DNA from: Hyphomicrobiales bacterium | Lineage (GTDB): Bacteria > Pseudomonadota > Alphaproteobacteria > Rhizobiales > Xanthobacteraceae | Assembly (NCBI GenBank): GCA_009377755.1 | Contig: WHTM01000028.1 | Span: 1-64,000 of the forward strand | DNA: 64,000 nt | Direction of reading: 5' to 3' | Part shown: piece after piece, positions 31,341 through 39,705 of the stretch | Layout: each line of letters begins with the position of its first letter | Numbering within the stretch: position 1 is the stretch's first letter | The notes under the pieces: generated by a model | Told to the model about the DNA's origin: nothing | Database searches by the model: none | The model's input: only the letters and a program-made list of their open reading frames with translations | Made by a program: the position numbers and the translations under genes

Positions 31341-32330
31341 TCAAATCTTGAACGTCTCGTGCGTCGAGGGGTGGAACAGCTCGTCCGGCGTCACCAGCCG
31401 CGACGACAGGCCCTGCGCATGATGGTGGCGCAGGAAGGTTTCCAGCGTCTTGCGATTGGGCTCCAAGCCATAGGTCCAGAAGTCGTCGCCCATCAATGCG
31501 CGCGCCGCCTTGAGCTGCTCCTCGACGAATGGCATCGTCACCTTGGTCGCTGATGTATCGAATAGCAGTTCCAACGCTTTCACCTTCGACTCCTCGAAGC
31601 CCTTCAGCACCGCCGCCGGCAGCCAGGGATGCTGCTCGACCAAGGCATGCCTGATGCCGACGAGATGCATGATCGGGAAAATCCTGGTGCGCGCGTAGTA
31701 GTCCTTCGCCGCCGCCGTCGGATCGGCGAACAGCCAGCCGATGTTCGGATTGCGCATCGCGGCGCCGGCCGGCGGCCGTGGCGCGATGAAGCCGTCGATA
31801 GCGCCTTCGTCGAGGAGAGCCGAGATCGTCTTGCCCTCGGGCGCATCTTCGAGGCGGACGTTCTTCGGCAGATTGAGGGTGATCTTCTCCGGCCGGTCGG
31901 CGTCCTCGATGCCGCCGCGCACCCAGATCACGTCGGACGGCTTGACGCCGTGATCCTCTTCAAGGATCGCGCGCGCCCAGACATTGGCCGTGAGCTGATA
32001 TTCCGGCACACCGACGCGCTTGCCCTTGAGGTCCTCTGGCTTCTTGATGCGGTCGGTGCGTACATAGATCGACGTGTGGCGGAACATGCGCGAGACGAAG
32101 GCCGGCACGCCGACATAGGGAGAATTGCCGAGCGCGGTCTTCACCGTGAAGCTCGACAGCGAGCACTCGCAAATGTCGAACGCCTCCTGCCGGAACGCGC
32201 GGAAGAAGATTTCCTCCGGCGGCAGCGTCATGCAGATGGCTTCGACACCGTCGATCTCGACCGATCCGTCGACCAAGGCGCGGGTGCGGTCATAGGGGCC
32301 GACGGCGACGGACAATTTCAGTTTCGACAT
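31341..32330 (-). CDS. 4,5-dihydroxyphthalate decarboxylase-like / periplasmic-binding-fold protein (paralogue)
   Basis: A 329-residue cytoplasmic protein of the same family as 27428-28501. Signatures are LPPEEIFFRAFRQEAFDICE, GVPAFVSRMFRHTSIYVRTD, KRVGVPEYQLTANVWARAIL and FPIMHLVGIRHALVEQHPW. It lies just downstream of, and convergent with, the aldehyde dehydrogenase. It could be an aromatic-acid decarboxylase or a ligand-binding protein. Confidence 0.77.
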   Translation of the reverse strand: MSKLKLSVAVGPYDRTRALVDGSVEIDGVEAICMTLPPEEIFFRAFRQEAFDICECSLSSFTVKTALGNSPYVGVPAFVSRMFRHTSIYVRTDRIKKPEDLKGKRVGVPEYQLTANVWARAILEEDHGVKPSDVIWVRGGIEDADRPEKITLNLPKNVRLEDAPEGKTISALLDEGAIDGFIAPRPPAGAAMRNPNIGWLFADPTAAAKDYYARTRIFPIMHLVGIRHALVEQHPWLPAAVLKGFEESKVKALELLFDTSATKVTMPFVEEQLKAARALMGDDFWTYGLEPNRKTLETFLRHHHAQGLSSRLVTPDELFHPSTHETFKI

Positions 32331-32446
32331 GCAGACATTTCTCCCGGACGTATTTGTATCCGGCGTTCATAGGCGAAAGCGGACGGGATGCAAAGCGCCG
32401 CAGCAATTCGCGGTTGTCATCCGGCCAAGCGACGCACAGCGTCGCG

Positions 32447-32545
32447 CGAGCCGGGACCCATCCATCCATACACACAGCTTTCACCGGATGTGCCGAGGCA
32501 TGGATCCCGGCTCTCGCGCTTCGCCCTCGGCCGGGATGATAGCGG
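32447..32545. repeat. Palindromic repeat, CGGGACCCAT family
   Basis: CGAGCCGGGACCCAT on the left pairs loosely with ATGGATCCCGGCTCTCGC, followed by CGGCCGGGATGAT. The same organisation is seen at 34515-34605 and 41655-41707. The rest of 32331-32446 holds no gene that I can see. Confidence 0.7.
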
Positions 32546-32548
32546 AGC

Positions 32549-34399
32549 TTAGCGGCTCGATCCCAGAGAACCAGAATTGGCAAGCGCGACATCCACCAGC
32601 CGCAGTTGCACGCGCTCGGCACCGTTCCAACGGTCGATGCATAATGTACCGGCAGCGTGCAGTTTGGCGCCGCGGTTCTGCAATAGCGCGTTGCCGAGCA
32701 CCTGCCCGACCGCGCGGAAGGCGATCGCGTTGACGATGGCGCCGTCAGGCGCGCGCAGCCGCGCCCGCACGTGCACCTGTCCGACCGGCTCGGCATAGAC
32801 CAGCGCATGCGCCGGCAGCGCCAGCAGCGGCTCGGGATTGCCGGCACCGAACGGCCCGGCACGGTCCAAGGTGGTAACGAGCTCGGTCGCGGCGCCGCGC
32901 GCCGTCACCGCGCCGTCGATCAGCAAGGCGCGGTCGCGTCGGGCCGCCGCAACAACATCTCCGAGTGCGTCCTCCAGAAAGGCGCGAAACGCGGCGAGTG
33001 CATCCTTACGCAACGTCACGCCGGCGGCCATCGCATGCCCTCCGCCCTTCAGGAGCATGCCTTCGCCCACCGCGCGCCGTACCGTTGCTCCCAGATCGGC
33101 TCCGGGGATCGAACGGCCGGAGCCGGTACCGATACCGCCCGGCTCCAGCGCGATGGCGAACGCGGGGCGCGAGAACCGCTCCTTCAGGCGCGCCGCGACC
33201 AGGCCGACGACGCCGGGATGCCACCCCTCGGACGCGGTGACGACAACCGCGCCCTTGTCCTCCAGGCCGAGCGCGGCCAGCGCCTCGGCCTCTGCTTGCG
33301 CCAGGGTTGCCTGCTCGATCGCCTGGCGCTCGCGGTTCAGCCTGTCGAGCTCGGCGGCAATCTGTGCCGCCTCGACGGCATCGTCGGACAGCAGCAGCCG
33401 CACGCCGAGATCGGCGCGGCCGATGCGTCCGCCGGCATTGATGCGCGGCCCGAGCAGGAAGCCGAGGTGCCACGGCTCCGGCGGTCCGGCGAGGCGCGCC
33501 ACATCCATCAGCGCGGTTTGGCCTGGATGCTCGCGCCGGCGCAGCGCCAGCAGTCCCTTGGCGACGAAGGCGCGGTTAAGCCCCTTGAGCGGCACGACAT
33601 CAGCCACGGTGCCGAGGGCGACGAGGTGCAGGTCGTCGAGCAGGTCCGGCTCCGGCCGCTCGACGGTCCAGAAGCCTCGGCGGCGCAGTTCGCGGTTGAC
33701 AGCAACGACCGTCATGAAGGTCAAACCCACCGCGGCGAGATGGCCAAGGCCGGAGAGATCGTCACGGCGGTTCGGATTGACGATCGCGACCGCCGGCGGC
33801 AGCGCCTCATCCGCCTGGTGATGATCGACGATGACAACATCGAGCCCGAGCCGCCGGGCCTCCTCGAGCGGCTCGCGGCTGGTGGTGCCGCAGTCGACCG
33901 TAACGATCAGCGTGGCGCCGCGCCCGGCGAGCGCGCGCGTCGCGTCGACGTTGGGCCCGTAGCCCTCGAACAACCGGTCTGGGATATGGATGATCGGCGC
34001 CAGCCCGCACCGGCGCAGCGCCAGCGCCAACAGCGCCGCCGAGGTAGCGCCATCGACGTCGTAGTCGCCGAAGATGGCCACGGTTTCCTTGCGCTCGACC
34101 GCGTCGGCGATGCGGCTCGCCGCCGCATCCATGGCGGTGAGCACACTCGGATCGGGCATCAGCCGCCGGACGGTCGGATCGAGAAAGCTTTCGACCTGGT
34201 CGACGCCAACGCCACGCCCGGCCAGGACGCGTGCCAGCAACTCCGGCAGACCGTGCTGCTGCGCGATCGCCATGGCGATCGCACTGCCGCGCTCGTCAAG
34301 GCGCGCACGCCAGACGCGGCCTGTCGCCGACCGCTCGACGCCAAGGAATGCGTCGCGATGCGCCAATTCACACGGTGATGCGAGCGCTGCCAGAGTCAT
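32549..34399 (-). CDS. recJ: Single-stranded-DNA-specific exonuclease RecJ
   Basis: A 616-residue DHH-family 5'-3' ssDNA exonuclease used in repair and recombination. The catalytic motifs are IFGDYDVDGATSAAL (motif I), LIVTVDCGTT (II) and VIVDHHQADE (III, the DHH). LGPRINAGGRIG and the DHHA1 domain with GRSIPGADLGATVRRA and LLKGGGHAMAAGVT follow, then an OB domain. It is close downstream of the aminotransferase-hom-glpX set, as commonly seen in alphaproteobacteria. Confidence 0.95.
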   Translation of the reverse strand: MTLAALASPCELAHRDAFLGVERSATGRVWRARLDERGSAIAMAIAQQHGLPELLARVLAGRGVGVDQVESFLDPTVRRLMPDPSVLTAMDAAASRIADAVERKETVAIFGDYDVDGATSAALLALALRRCGLAPIIHIPDRLFEGYGPNVDATRALAGRGATLIVTVDCGTTSREPLEEARRLGLDVVIVDHHQADEALPPAVAIVNPNRRDDLSGLGHLAAVGLTFMTVVAVNRELRRRGFWTVERPEPDLLDDLHLVALGTVADVVPLKGLNRAFVAKGLLALRRREHPGQTALMDVARLAGPPEPWHLGFLLGPRINAGGRIGRADLGVRLLLSDDAVEAAQIAAELDRLNRERQAIEQATLAQAEAEALAALGLEDKGAVVVTASEGWHPGVVGLVAARLKERFSRPAFAIALEPGGIGTGSGRSIPGADLGATVRRAVGEGMLLKGGGHAMAAGVTLRKDALAAFRAFLEDALGDVVAAARRDRALLIDGAVTARGAATELVTTLDRAGPFGAGNPEPLLALPAHALVYAEPVGQVHVRARLRAPDGAIVNAIAFRAVGQVLGNALLQNRGAKLHAAGTLCIDRWNGAERVQLRLVDVALANSGSLGSSR

Positions 34400-34514
34400 C
34401 CGAGTCGTCCTGCCCGCTCAGGATAGCCGCAAATTCGGGTCTCGGACCGCGTTGTCCCCGCCTTTCACTCGGCGTCTCCAACGCGTGCCATACACTCTAC
34501 GGTCGTCGGGGACC

Positions 34515-34605
34515 CATACTCCGTGGCCTCTCGATGGACCTGTGGCTATGGGTCCCGGCTCGCGCTCGCTGCGCTTGCTTGGCCGGGACGACAACGGTGA
34601 AGTCA
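34515..34605. repeat. Palindromic repeat, CGGGACCCAT family
   Basis: GGGGACCCATACTCC on the left, with ATGGGTCCCGGCTCGC and CGGCCGGGACGAC-like sequence on the right. Located between recJ and the hydrolase gene. Confidence 0.65.
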
Positions 34606-34609
34606 CGCC

Positions 34610-35329
34610 TTACGCGAAGACTTCCTTGAAGAAATCCTGCATCGCGATCCAGGAGCGCCGGTCGGCCTGCTTGTTGTAGACAGCGGGCGGCGGTCCGTCC
34701 TCGGGCATCAGCCAGTTGGTGAACGTATGCAAGGCGTTGCCGTAGGAGACGAACTCCCAATTCGCCTTGGCGTCGCGCATCTCGTTCCAGAACGCCAGCA
34801 CTTGGTCGTCGGGCACGACGGGATCGTCGACGCCGTGCAGGGCCAGGATCTTGCCCTTGTAAGCATCGGCGGCCAGCGGCGTCGGCGTCGCGAGCACGCC
34901 GTGGAAGCTCACCACGCCTTTGAGATCGTTCTGCGCGTCGCGCGCCATCTCCAGCACGATCATGCCGCCGAAGCAGTAACCAATCGCCGCCATCCTGCTC
35001 AGGTCGGTGTTCGGCAGTTTGCGCAGCTCGTCGAACCCGGCCCGCGCCCGCCCCCGCAGCAGCGGGCGGTTGGTGGCGTATTTCATCATCTCGGCTTCGC
35101 AGGCTTCCATCGTGACCGGGCGAATGCCCTTGCCGTAGACGTCCGCCACGAACGCGTTGTAGCCGAGTTCGCTCAACATCTCCGCGCGCTTGTGGGTATA
35201 TTCGCCGGCCCCGACCCATTCCGGAAAAACCAGCACACCCGGCCGCTTGGCTCCAGCGTCGTCCCACACGGCAAACCCTTCGCAACCGTAGCCGTCATGC
35301 ATGTATTCGATGACCGCGGACTTCTGCAT
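34610..35329 (-). CDS. Dienelactone hydrolase family protein
   Basis: A 239-residue alpha/beta hydrolase with a cysteine nucleophile in IGYCFGGMIVLE, the Asp in HGVDDPVVPDDQ and the His in NALHTFTNW. Dienelactone hydrolases open the lactone in chloroaromatic catabolism, but most chromosomal members act on unknown esters. Thirteen bases downstream of glpX, so probably cotranscribed. Confidence 0.85.
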   Translation of the reverse strand: MQKSAVIEYMHDGYGCEGFAVWDDAGAKRPGVLVFPEWVGAGEYTHKRAEMLSELGYNAFVADVYGKGIRPVTMEACEAEMMKYATNRPLLRGRARAGFDELRKLPNTDLSRMAAIGYCFGGMIVLEMARDAQNDLKGVVSFHGVLATPTPLAADAYKGKILALHGVDDPVVPDDQVLAFWNEMRDAKANWEFVSYGNALHTFTNWLMPEDGPPPAVYNKQADRRSWIAMQDFFKEVFA

Positions 35330-35341
35330 TGCGCTCTCCCC

Positions 35342-36337
35342 TCAATCCAGATGGAACTTGTCCAATTGCCGGTGCTCGGCACGTATCCAGCGGACGGTGC
35401 CGGTAACCGAGCGCATCACCACCGTCTCGGTCTCGATGATTTCCTTGCCGAACTTCACGCCGCGCAGCATGTCGCCATTGGTGACGCCGGTGGCGGAAAA
35501 TAAGCAATCGCCCTTGACCATGTCTTCGATCGCGTACTTCTTGCGCGGATCGTGGATGCCCATCTTACCAGCTCGCACGCGTCTCTCTTCGGTGTCGAGC
35601 ACCAGCCGGCACTGCATCTGCCCGCCGATGCAGCGCAGCGCCGCTGCGGCCAGCACCCCCTCCGGCGCGCCGCCGATGCCGATATAAATATCGATGCCGG
35701 TCTGATCGGGCGTTGCCGTATGAATGACTCCGGCGACGTCGCCGTCGGTGATCAGGCGGACCGAGGCGCCGGCCTTACGCACCGCCGCGATCAGATCGGC
35801 ATGGCGCGGGCGGTCGAGGATCAGCGCGGTGATCGCCCCGGGCGTCACGTCCTTGGCCTTGGCGAGACTGCGGATATTCTCCTCCGCAGGCGCATCCAGA
35901 TCGACCACGGCCTTTGGGTACCCTGGACCGATGGCGATCTTCTCCATGTAGACGTCGGGCGCATTGAGCAGCGTGCCGCCCTCGGCCATCGCCATGGTGG
36001 CGATGGCGCCAGGCATGTTCTTGGCGCACAGCGTCGTGCCTTCCAGCGGATCGACGGCGATGTCGACCTTCGGGCCTTTCTTATTGCCGACGGTCTCGCC
36101 GATGAACAGCATCGGCGCCTCGTCGCGCTCACCCTCCCCGATCACGACGGTGCCGTCGATCGGCAGCTTGTTGAGCTCGCGCCGCATGGCGTCGACGGCG
36201 GCCTGATCGGCGGCCTTCTCGTTGCCGCGCCCGCGCAGCCGCGCCGCGGACACCGCCGCGCGCTCGGTCACCCGGACGATCTCCAGGGAAAGAATGCGCT
36301 CCAGCGCCTGACCCGGCTGGATAGTAATCAACGCCAT
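35342..36337 (-). CDS. glpX: Class II fructose-1,6-bisphosphatase
   Basis: A 331-residue GlpX-type phosphatase (gluconeogenesis/Calvin cycle). It shows VVIGEGERDEAPMLFIGE and the metal-binding DIAVDPLEGTTLCA, then LITDGDVAGVI and IGIGGAPEGVLAAAAL. It follows hom in the same direction by about 40 bases. Confidence 0.95.
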   Translation of the reverse strand: MALITIQPGQALERILSLEIVRVTERAAVSAARLRGRGNEKAADQAAVDAMRRELNKLPIDGTVVIGEGERDEAPMLFIGETVGNKKGPKVDIAVDPLEGTTLCAKNMPGAIATMAMAEGGTLLNAPDVYMEKIAIGPGYPKAVVDLDAPAEENIRSLAKAKDVTPGAITALILDRPRHADLIAAVRKAGASVRLITDGDVAGVIHTATPDQTGIDIYIGIGGAPEGVLAAAALRCIGGQMQCRLVLDTEERRVRAGKMGIHDPRKKYAIEDMVKGDCLFSATGVTNGDMLRGVKFGKEIIETETVVMRSVTGTVRWIRAEHRQLDKFHLD

Positions 36338-36377
36338 GCGTCAGCGCTCCCCTGCTGTCCCGGTACCGGCTCCATCT

Positions 36378-37697
36378 TCAATCTTTTTCGATGCGGATCA
36401 ATTGCGGCGTTTCGGCAATGACCCCATCGGCTTCGACCGCCGCCAAGGCGGTCCGCACCGCGTCCTCGGTGGTGGCGTAGGTGATCAGGATCACCGGCAC
36501 CGGCGCGCCGCCGGGCCGGTCGCCGCCCTGCGGGCGAACGCCGCGATGCCGCTGGACGATGGATTCCATCGAAATGTTCTGTTCGGCAAGCCGCGTCGCG
36601 ATGGTAGCGGCGGTGCCCGGACGGTCGCGTGCCAGCAGCCGGATGTAGTACCCACCCTCGTGCCGCTGCATCGGCGCTTTTTCGCTGACCGCAAGGTCTG
36701 CGGCCGGACGGCCGAACGGCGCGGAACGAACACCGCGGGCGATGTCGGCAATATCGGATACGACCGCCGAGGCGGTAGCCATCCCGCCGGCGCCGGGCCC
36801 GACCAGCGTGATCGGATCGATCTCCGCAGCATCGACGGTAATCGCGTTGGTGACGCCCATCACCTGCGCGATGGACGAATCCTTCGGAACCATGGTCGGA
36901 TGCACCCGCTGCTCGATGCCGGTGTCGGTGCGCACCGCGACGCCCAGCAGCTTGACGCGATAGCCGAGCTCATCGGCGGCATCGAGGTCGGCGAGCGTGA
37001 TCGAAGAGATCCCCTCTACATGGACGGCGTCCTGATCAACCCTGGTGCCGAAGGCGAGACTCGCCAGGATCGCGAGCTTCTGCGCGCTGTCGAACCCCTC
37101 GATGTCGAACGATGGATCGGCTTCCGCATAGCCGAGCCGCTGCGCTTCCTTCAGGCAGACTTCGAAGCTAAGCCGCTCGCGCTCCATCCGCGTGAGGATG
37201 TAATTGCAGGTTCCGTTGAGGATTCCGTAGACGCGCTCGATCGCGCTGCCGCGCTGGCTATCACGCAGGGTCTTCACAATCGGTATCGCGGCACCGACAG
37301 ACGCCTCGAAATTCAACGCGGCATTGTGCTGCTCGGCAAGCGCGGCGAGCGCCGCACCATGCCTGGCAAGCAGCGCCTTGTTGGCGGTGACGACCGACTT
37401 GCCGGCGGCGAGCGCCGCTTCCATGGCCGCCTTGGCCGGGTCGCCCTCGCCCCCGATCAATTCGACAAACACATCGATCTCCGGGTCGCGCGCGAGCGCC
37501 ACCGGATCGTCGACCCAGCGGCAACGCACGAGCTCGGCGTCACGCTGCTTGCTTTTCGTGCGAGCGGTGACAGCGACGACATCGACAGCCCGGCCGCAGC
37601 GGCCTGCCAGCGCATCGCGCCGCGCATCGAGCATCCGTTTCACGGCGGCACCAACCGTGCCCAATCCCGCGATACCGACTTTCAGCGGCGCGCTCAT
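36378..37697 (-). CDS. hom: Homoserine dehydrogenase
   Basis: A 439-residue enzyme of threonine/methionine synthesis. The NAD(P) motif is VGIAGLGTVG, with VVTANKALLA, GILNGTCNYIL and GYAEADPSFDIEGFDSAQKL in the catalytic domain, and a C-terminal ACT domain (YYIRLLARDRPGTAATIATR). ATG 37697 is preferred over an ATG three codons upstream. It is 33 bases downstream of the aminotransferase. Confidence 0.95.
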   Translation of the reverse strand: MSAPLKVGIAGLGTVGAAVKRMLDARRDALAGRCGRAVDVVAVTARTKSKQRDAELVRCRWVDDPVALARDPEIDVFVELIGGEGDPAKAAMEAALAAGKSVVTANKALLARHGAALAALAEQHNAALNFEASVGAAIPIVKTLRDSQRGSAIERVYGILNGTCNYILTRMERERLSFEVCLKEAQRLGYAEADPSFDIEGFDSAQKLAILASLAFGTRVDQDAVHVEGISSITLADLDAADELGYRVKLLGVAVRTDTGIEQRVHPTMVPKDSSIAQVMGVTNAITVDAAEIDPITLVGPGAGGMATASAVVSDIADIARGVRSAPFGRPAADLAVSEKAPMQRHEGGYYIRLLARDRPGTAATIATRLAEQNISMESIVQRHRGVRPQGGDRPGGAPVPVILITYATTEDAVRTALAAVEADGVIAETPQLIRIEKD

Positions 37698-37730
37698 CAA
37701 CAGCAACTATCCGGGTGCAGGCGGCGCGGA

Positions 37731-38948
37731 TCAGCGCCGCGTGGCGAGGGGTACGACGTTGTGCAACTTTTCCGGAGCGCTTTCAAGGAAGCGGCGGATG
37801 TTGCGCGCCGCCTGGCGGATGCGCTGCTCGTTCTCGACCAGCGCGATGCGGACATAGCCTTCGCCGTATTCGCCGAACCCGATTCCGGGGGACACCGCAA
37901 CCTCGGCCTGCTCGACGAGAAGCGTCGAGAACTCGACGCTGCCGATGGAGCGGAAGGCTGGCGGCAGCGGCGCCCAGGCGAACATCGAGGCGCGCGGCGC
38001 CGGCACGTGCCAGCCGGCGCGGTCGAATGACTCGACCAGCACGTCGCGGCGACGGCGATAGGTGTCGCGCATCTCCGTAATGCATTCCTCCGGCCCGTTG
38101 AGCGCGGCGGCCGCCGCCACCTGAACGGGCGTGAAGGCACCGTAGTCGAGATAGGATTTCACCCGCGCCAGCGCCCCGATGACGCGCTCGTTGCCGACCG
38201 CAAAGCCGATGCGCCAGCCGGGCATCGAATAGGTCTTCGACATCGAGGTGAACTCGACCGCGATGTCCATCGCGCCCGGCACCTGCAGCACCGAAGGCGG
38301 TGGGACGCTGTCAAAATACACCTCGGCATAGGCGAGGTCGGAGAGCACCAGGATGTCATGCTTCTTCGCGAAGACGACGAGGTCCTTGTAGAAGTCGAGA
38401 TCAGCGACATAGGCCGTCGGATTGGCGGGGTAGCACACCACCACGGCGATCGGCTTCGGGATTGAATGCACGATCGCGCGCTCGAGTGTGTGGAAGAAGT
38501 TCGGGGTCGGCTCAGACGGCACGGAACGGATCACACCGCCGGCCATCAAGAACCCGAAAGCATGGATCGGATAGCTCGGGTTCGGCACCAGCACCACGTC
38601 GCCCGGCGCGGTGATCGCCTGCGCGACGTTGGCGAATCCTTCCTTCGAGCCGAGCGTCGCGACGATCTGGGTGTCAGGATTGAGCCTCACGCCGAAGCGG
38701 CGCCCGTAGTAGGCGGCCTGCGCCCGGCGCAGCCCCGGAATTCCCTTGGACGCCGAATAGCGGTCCGTGCGCGGCTTGCCGATGGTCTCCTTGAGCTTCT
38801 CGACCACATGCGATGGCGTCGGCAGGTCCGGGTTGCCCATGCCGAGGTCGATGATGTCGGCACCGGCGTTCCGCGCCGTCGCCTTGGCGCGGTTCACCTC
38901 TTCGAAGACATAGGGCGGCAACCGGCGAATGCGGTGAAACTCTTCCAT
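37731..38948 (-). CDS. Class I aminotransferase, AlaC/LL-DAP-aminotransferase-like
   Basis: A 405-residue PLP enzyme. It starts MEEFHRIRRLPPYVFEEVNR, has DLGMGNPDLPTP and VVCYPANPTA, with the PLP lysine in SMSKTYSMPGWRIGF and an Arg in GEGYVRIALVEN. Proteins of this type next to hom are annotated as alanine or LL-diaminopimelate aminotransferases; sequence alone does not decide. No Shine-Dalgarno is visible because a CTAGTG-family palindrome begins four bases before the ATG. Confidence 0.88.
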   Translation of the reverse strand: MEEFHRIRRLPPYVFEEVNRAKATARNAGADIIDLGMGNPDLPTPSHVVEKLKETIGKPRTDRYSASKGIPGLRRAQAAYYGRRFGVRLNPDTQIVATLGSKEGFANVAQAITAPGDVVLVPNPSYPIHAFGFLMAGGVIRSVPSEPTPNFFHTLERAIVHSIPKPIAVVVCYPANPTAYVADLDFYKDLVVFAKKHDILVLSDLAYAEVYFDSVPPPSVLQVPGAMDIAVEFTSMSKTYSMPGWRIGFAVGNERVIGALARVKSYLDYGAFTPVQVAAAAALNGPEECITEMRDTYRRRRDVLVESFDRAGWHVPAPRASMFAWAPLPPAFRSIGSVEFSTLLVEQAEVAVSPGIGFGEYGEGYVRIALVENEQRIRQAARNIRRFLESAPEKLHNVVPLATRR

Positions 38949-38952
38949 GGCA

Positions 38953-39278
38953 CTAGTGTCCCGAATCCGAAGTTCGCACCACCTTGCAGCGCCCTCTTCG
39001 CGAACTTCGGATTCGAAAGGACACTAGCAGGTTATCGAGGCTGGTGTGATTTGGTTCAGAAGTTCTCATCATGACTCGCGGCACGAACAATGAGAACTTC
39101 TGAACCCCCCACCTGGTGCCGCCGATTTGGAGTTCCTGCACCACTTGCGGCAATCTCATTCAGGAACTTCAAATCGAAAGCGGCACTAGAATCATAGACT
39201 TGCTAGTGCCCCTTTGCTTCCGAAGTTCGTGTCGGAGGGTGCTGCAATGTATCACGAACTTCAGAAGCGAGGCACTAG
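38953..39278. repeat. CTAGTG-family palindrome array, four units
   Basis: Unit 1 (38953-39027, CCGAATCCGAAGTTCGC stem), linker CAGGTTATCGAGG, unit 2 (39041-39116, GGTTCAGAAGTTCTC stem), directly fused through a shared CTGGTG to unit 3 (39113-39189, GATTTGGAGTTCCTGC stem), linker AATCATAGACTTG, and unit 4 (39203-39278, CTTCCGAAGTTCGTG stem). Each unit is a near-perfect hairpin with CTAGTG/CACTAG-like ends and an A/G-GTTC core. Confidence 0.9.
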
Positions 39279-39705
39279 CTCCTACCCGCGAATCGTGACG
39301 GATTCACGAGCATCTTCGCGCGAGCTTTTTATCACGCGCCCAAAAAGGCGCCAGTGTCATCTCGGCGGCCGATCGAGGCAGCGTACGGCCGAGTGTTTGG
39401 TTCAGGGGACCGGCCGGGTCGCGCGCCTGGCTGCGGCCCGGGCGCAATTTTCCCCCTGCCCGCTTGCTGCTCGGCCAGGCCCCGCGGGCGACCCCCCAAG
39501 CCATTTCGCAACGCAATGGAAACCCTTTGTTTTCAATCAATTGCGATGAGGTCGCAAATTCGCTAGGCAATTCCGGTAGACTGCCGAGGCGTGGGGAACC
39601 GCCAGCGCATGGGCATGCAAGGCTTGGAGCCTTGCACGGAAGGCGTTGCCCGACCATTTGCCGCATTGAGGAACCCCCAGCGCCGGCAACGGCGAGCATC
39701 GAGAC
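39279..39705. other. Gene-free stretch before PHA synthase
   Basis: No reading frame here looks like a gene on either strand; the longest are antisense to phaC or repeat-derived. An AT-rich patch near 39530-39585 (TTTGTTTTCAATCAATTGCG and TAGGCAATTCCGGTAGACT) is the most likely place for the phaC promoter. A short inverted repeat AAGGCTTGGAGCCTT lies near 39622. Confidence 0.5.

Noticed and set aside
38953-39278. Considered as an insertion sequence
   Set aside because: No transposase frame is present between the ends; each unit is only about 75 bases.
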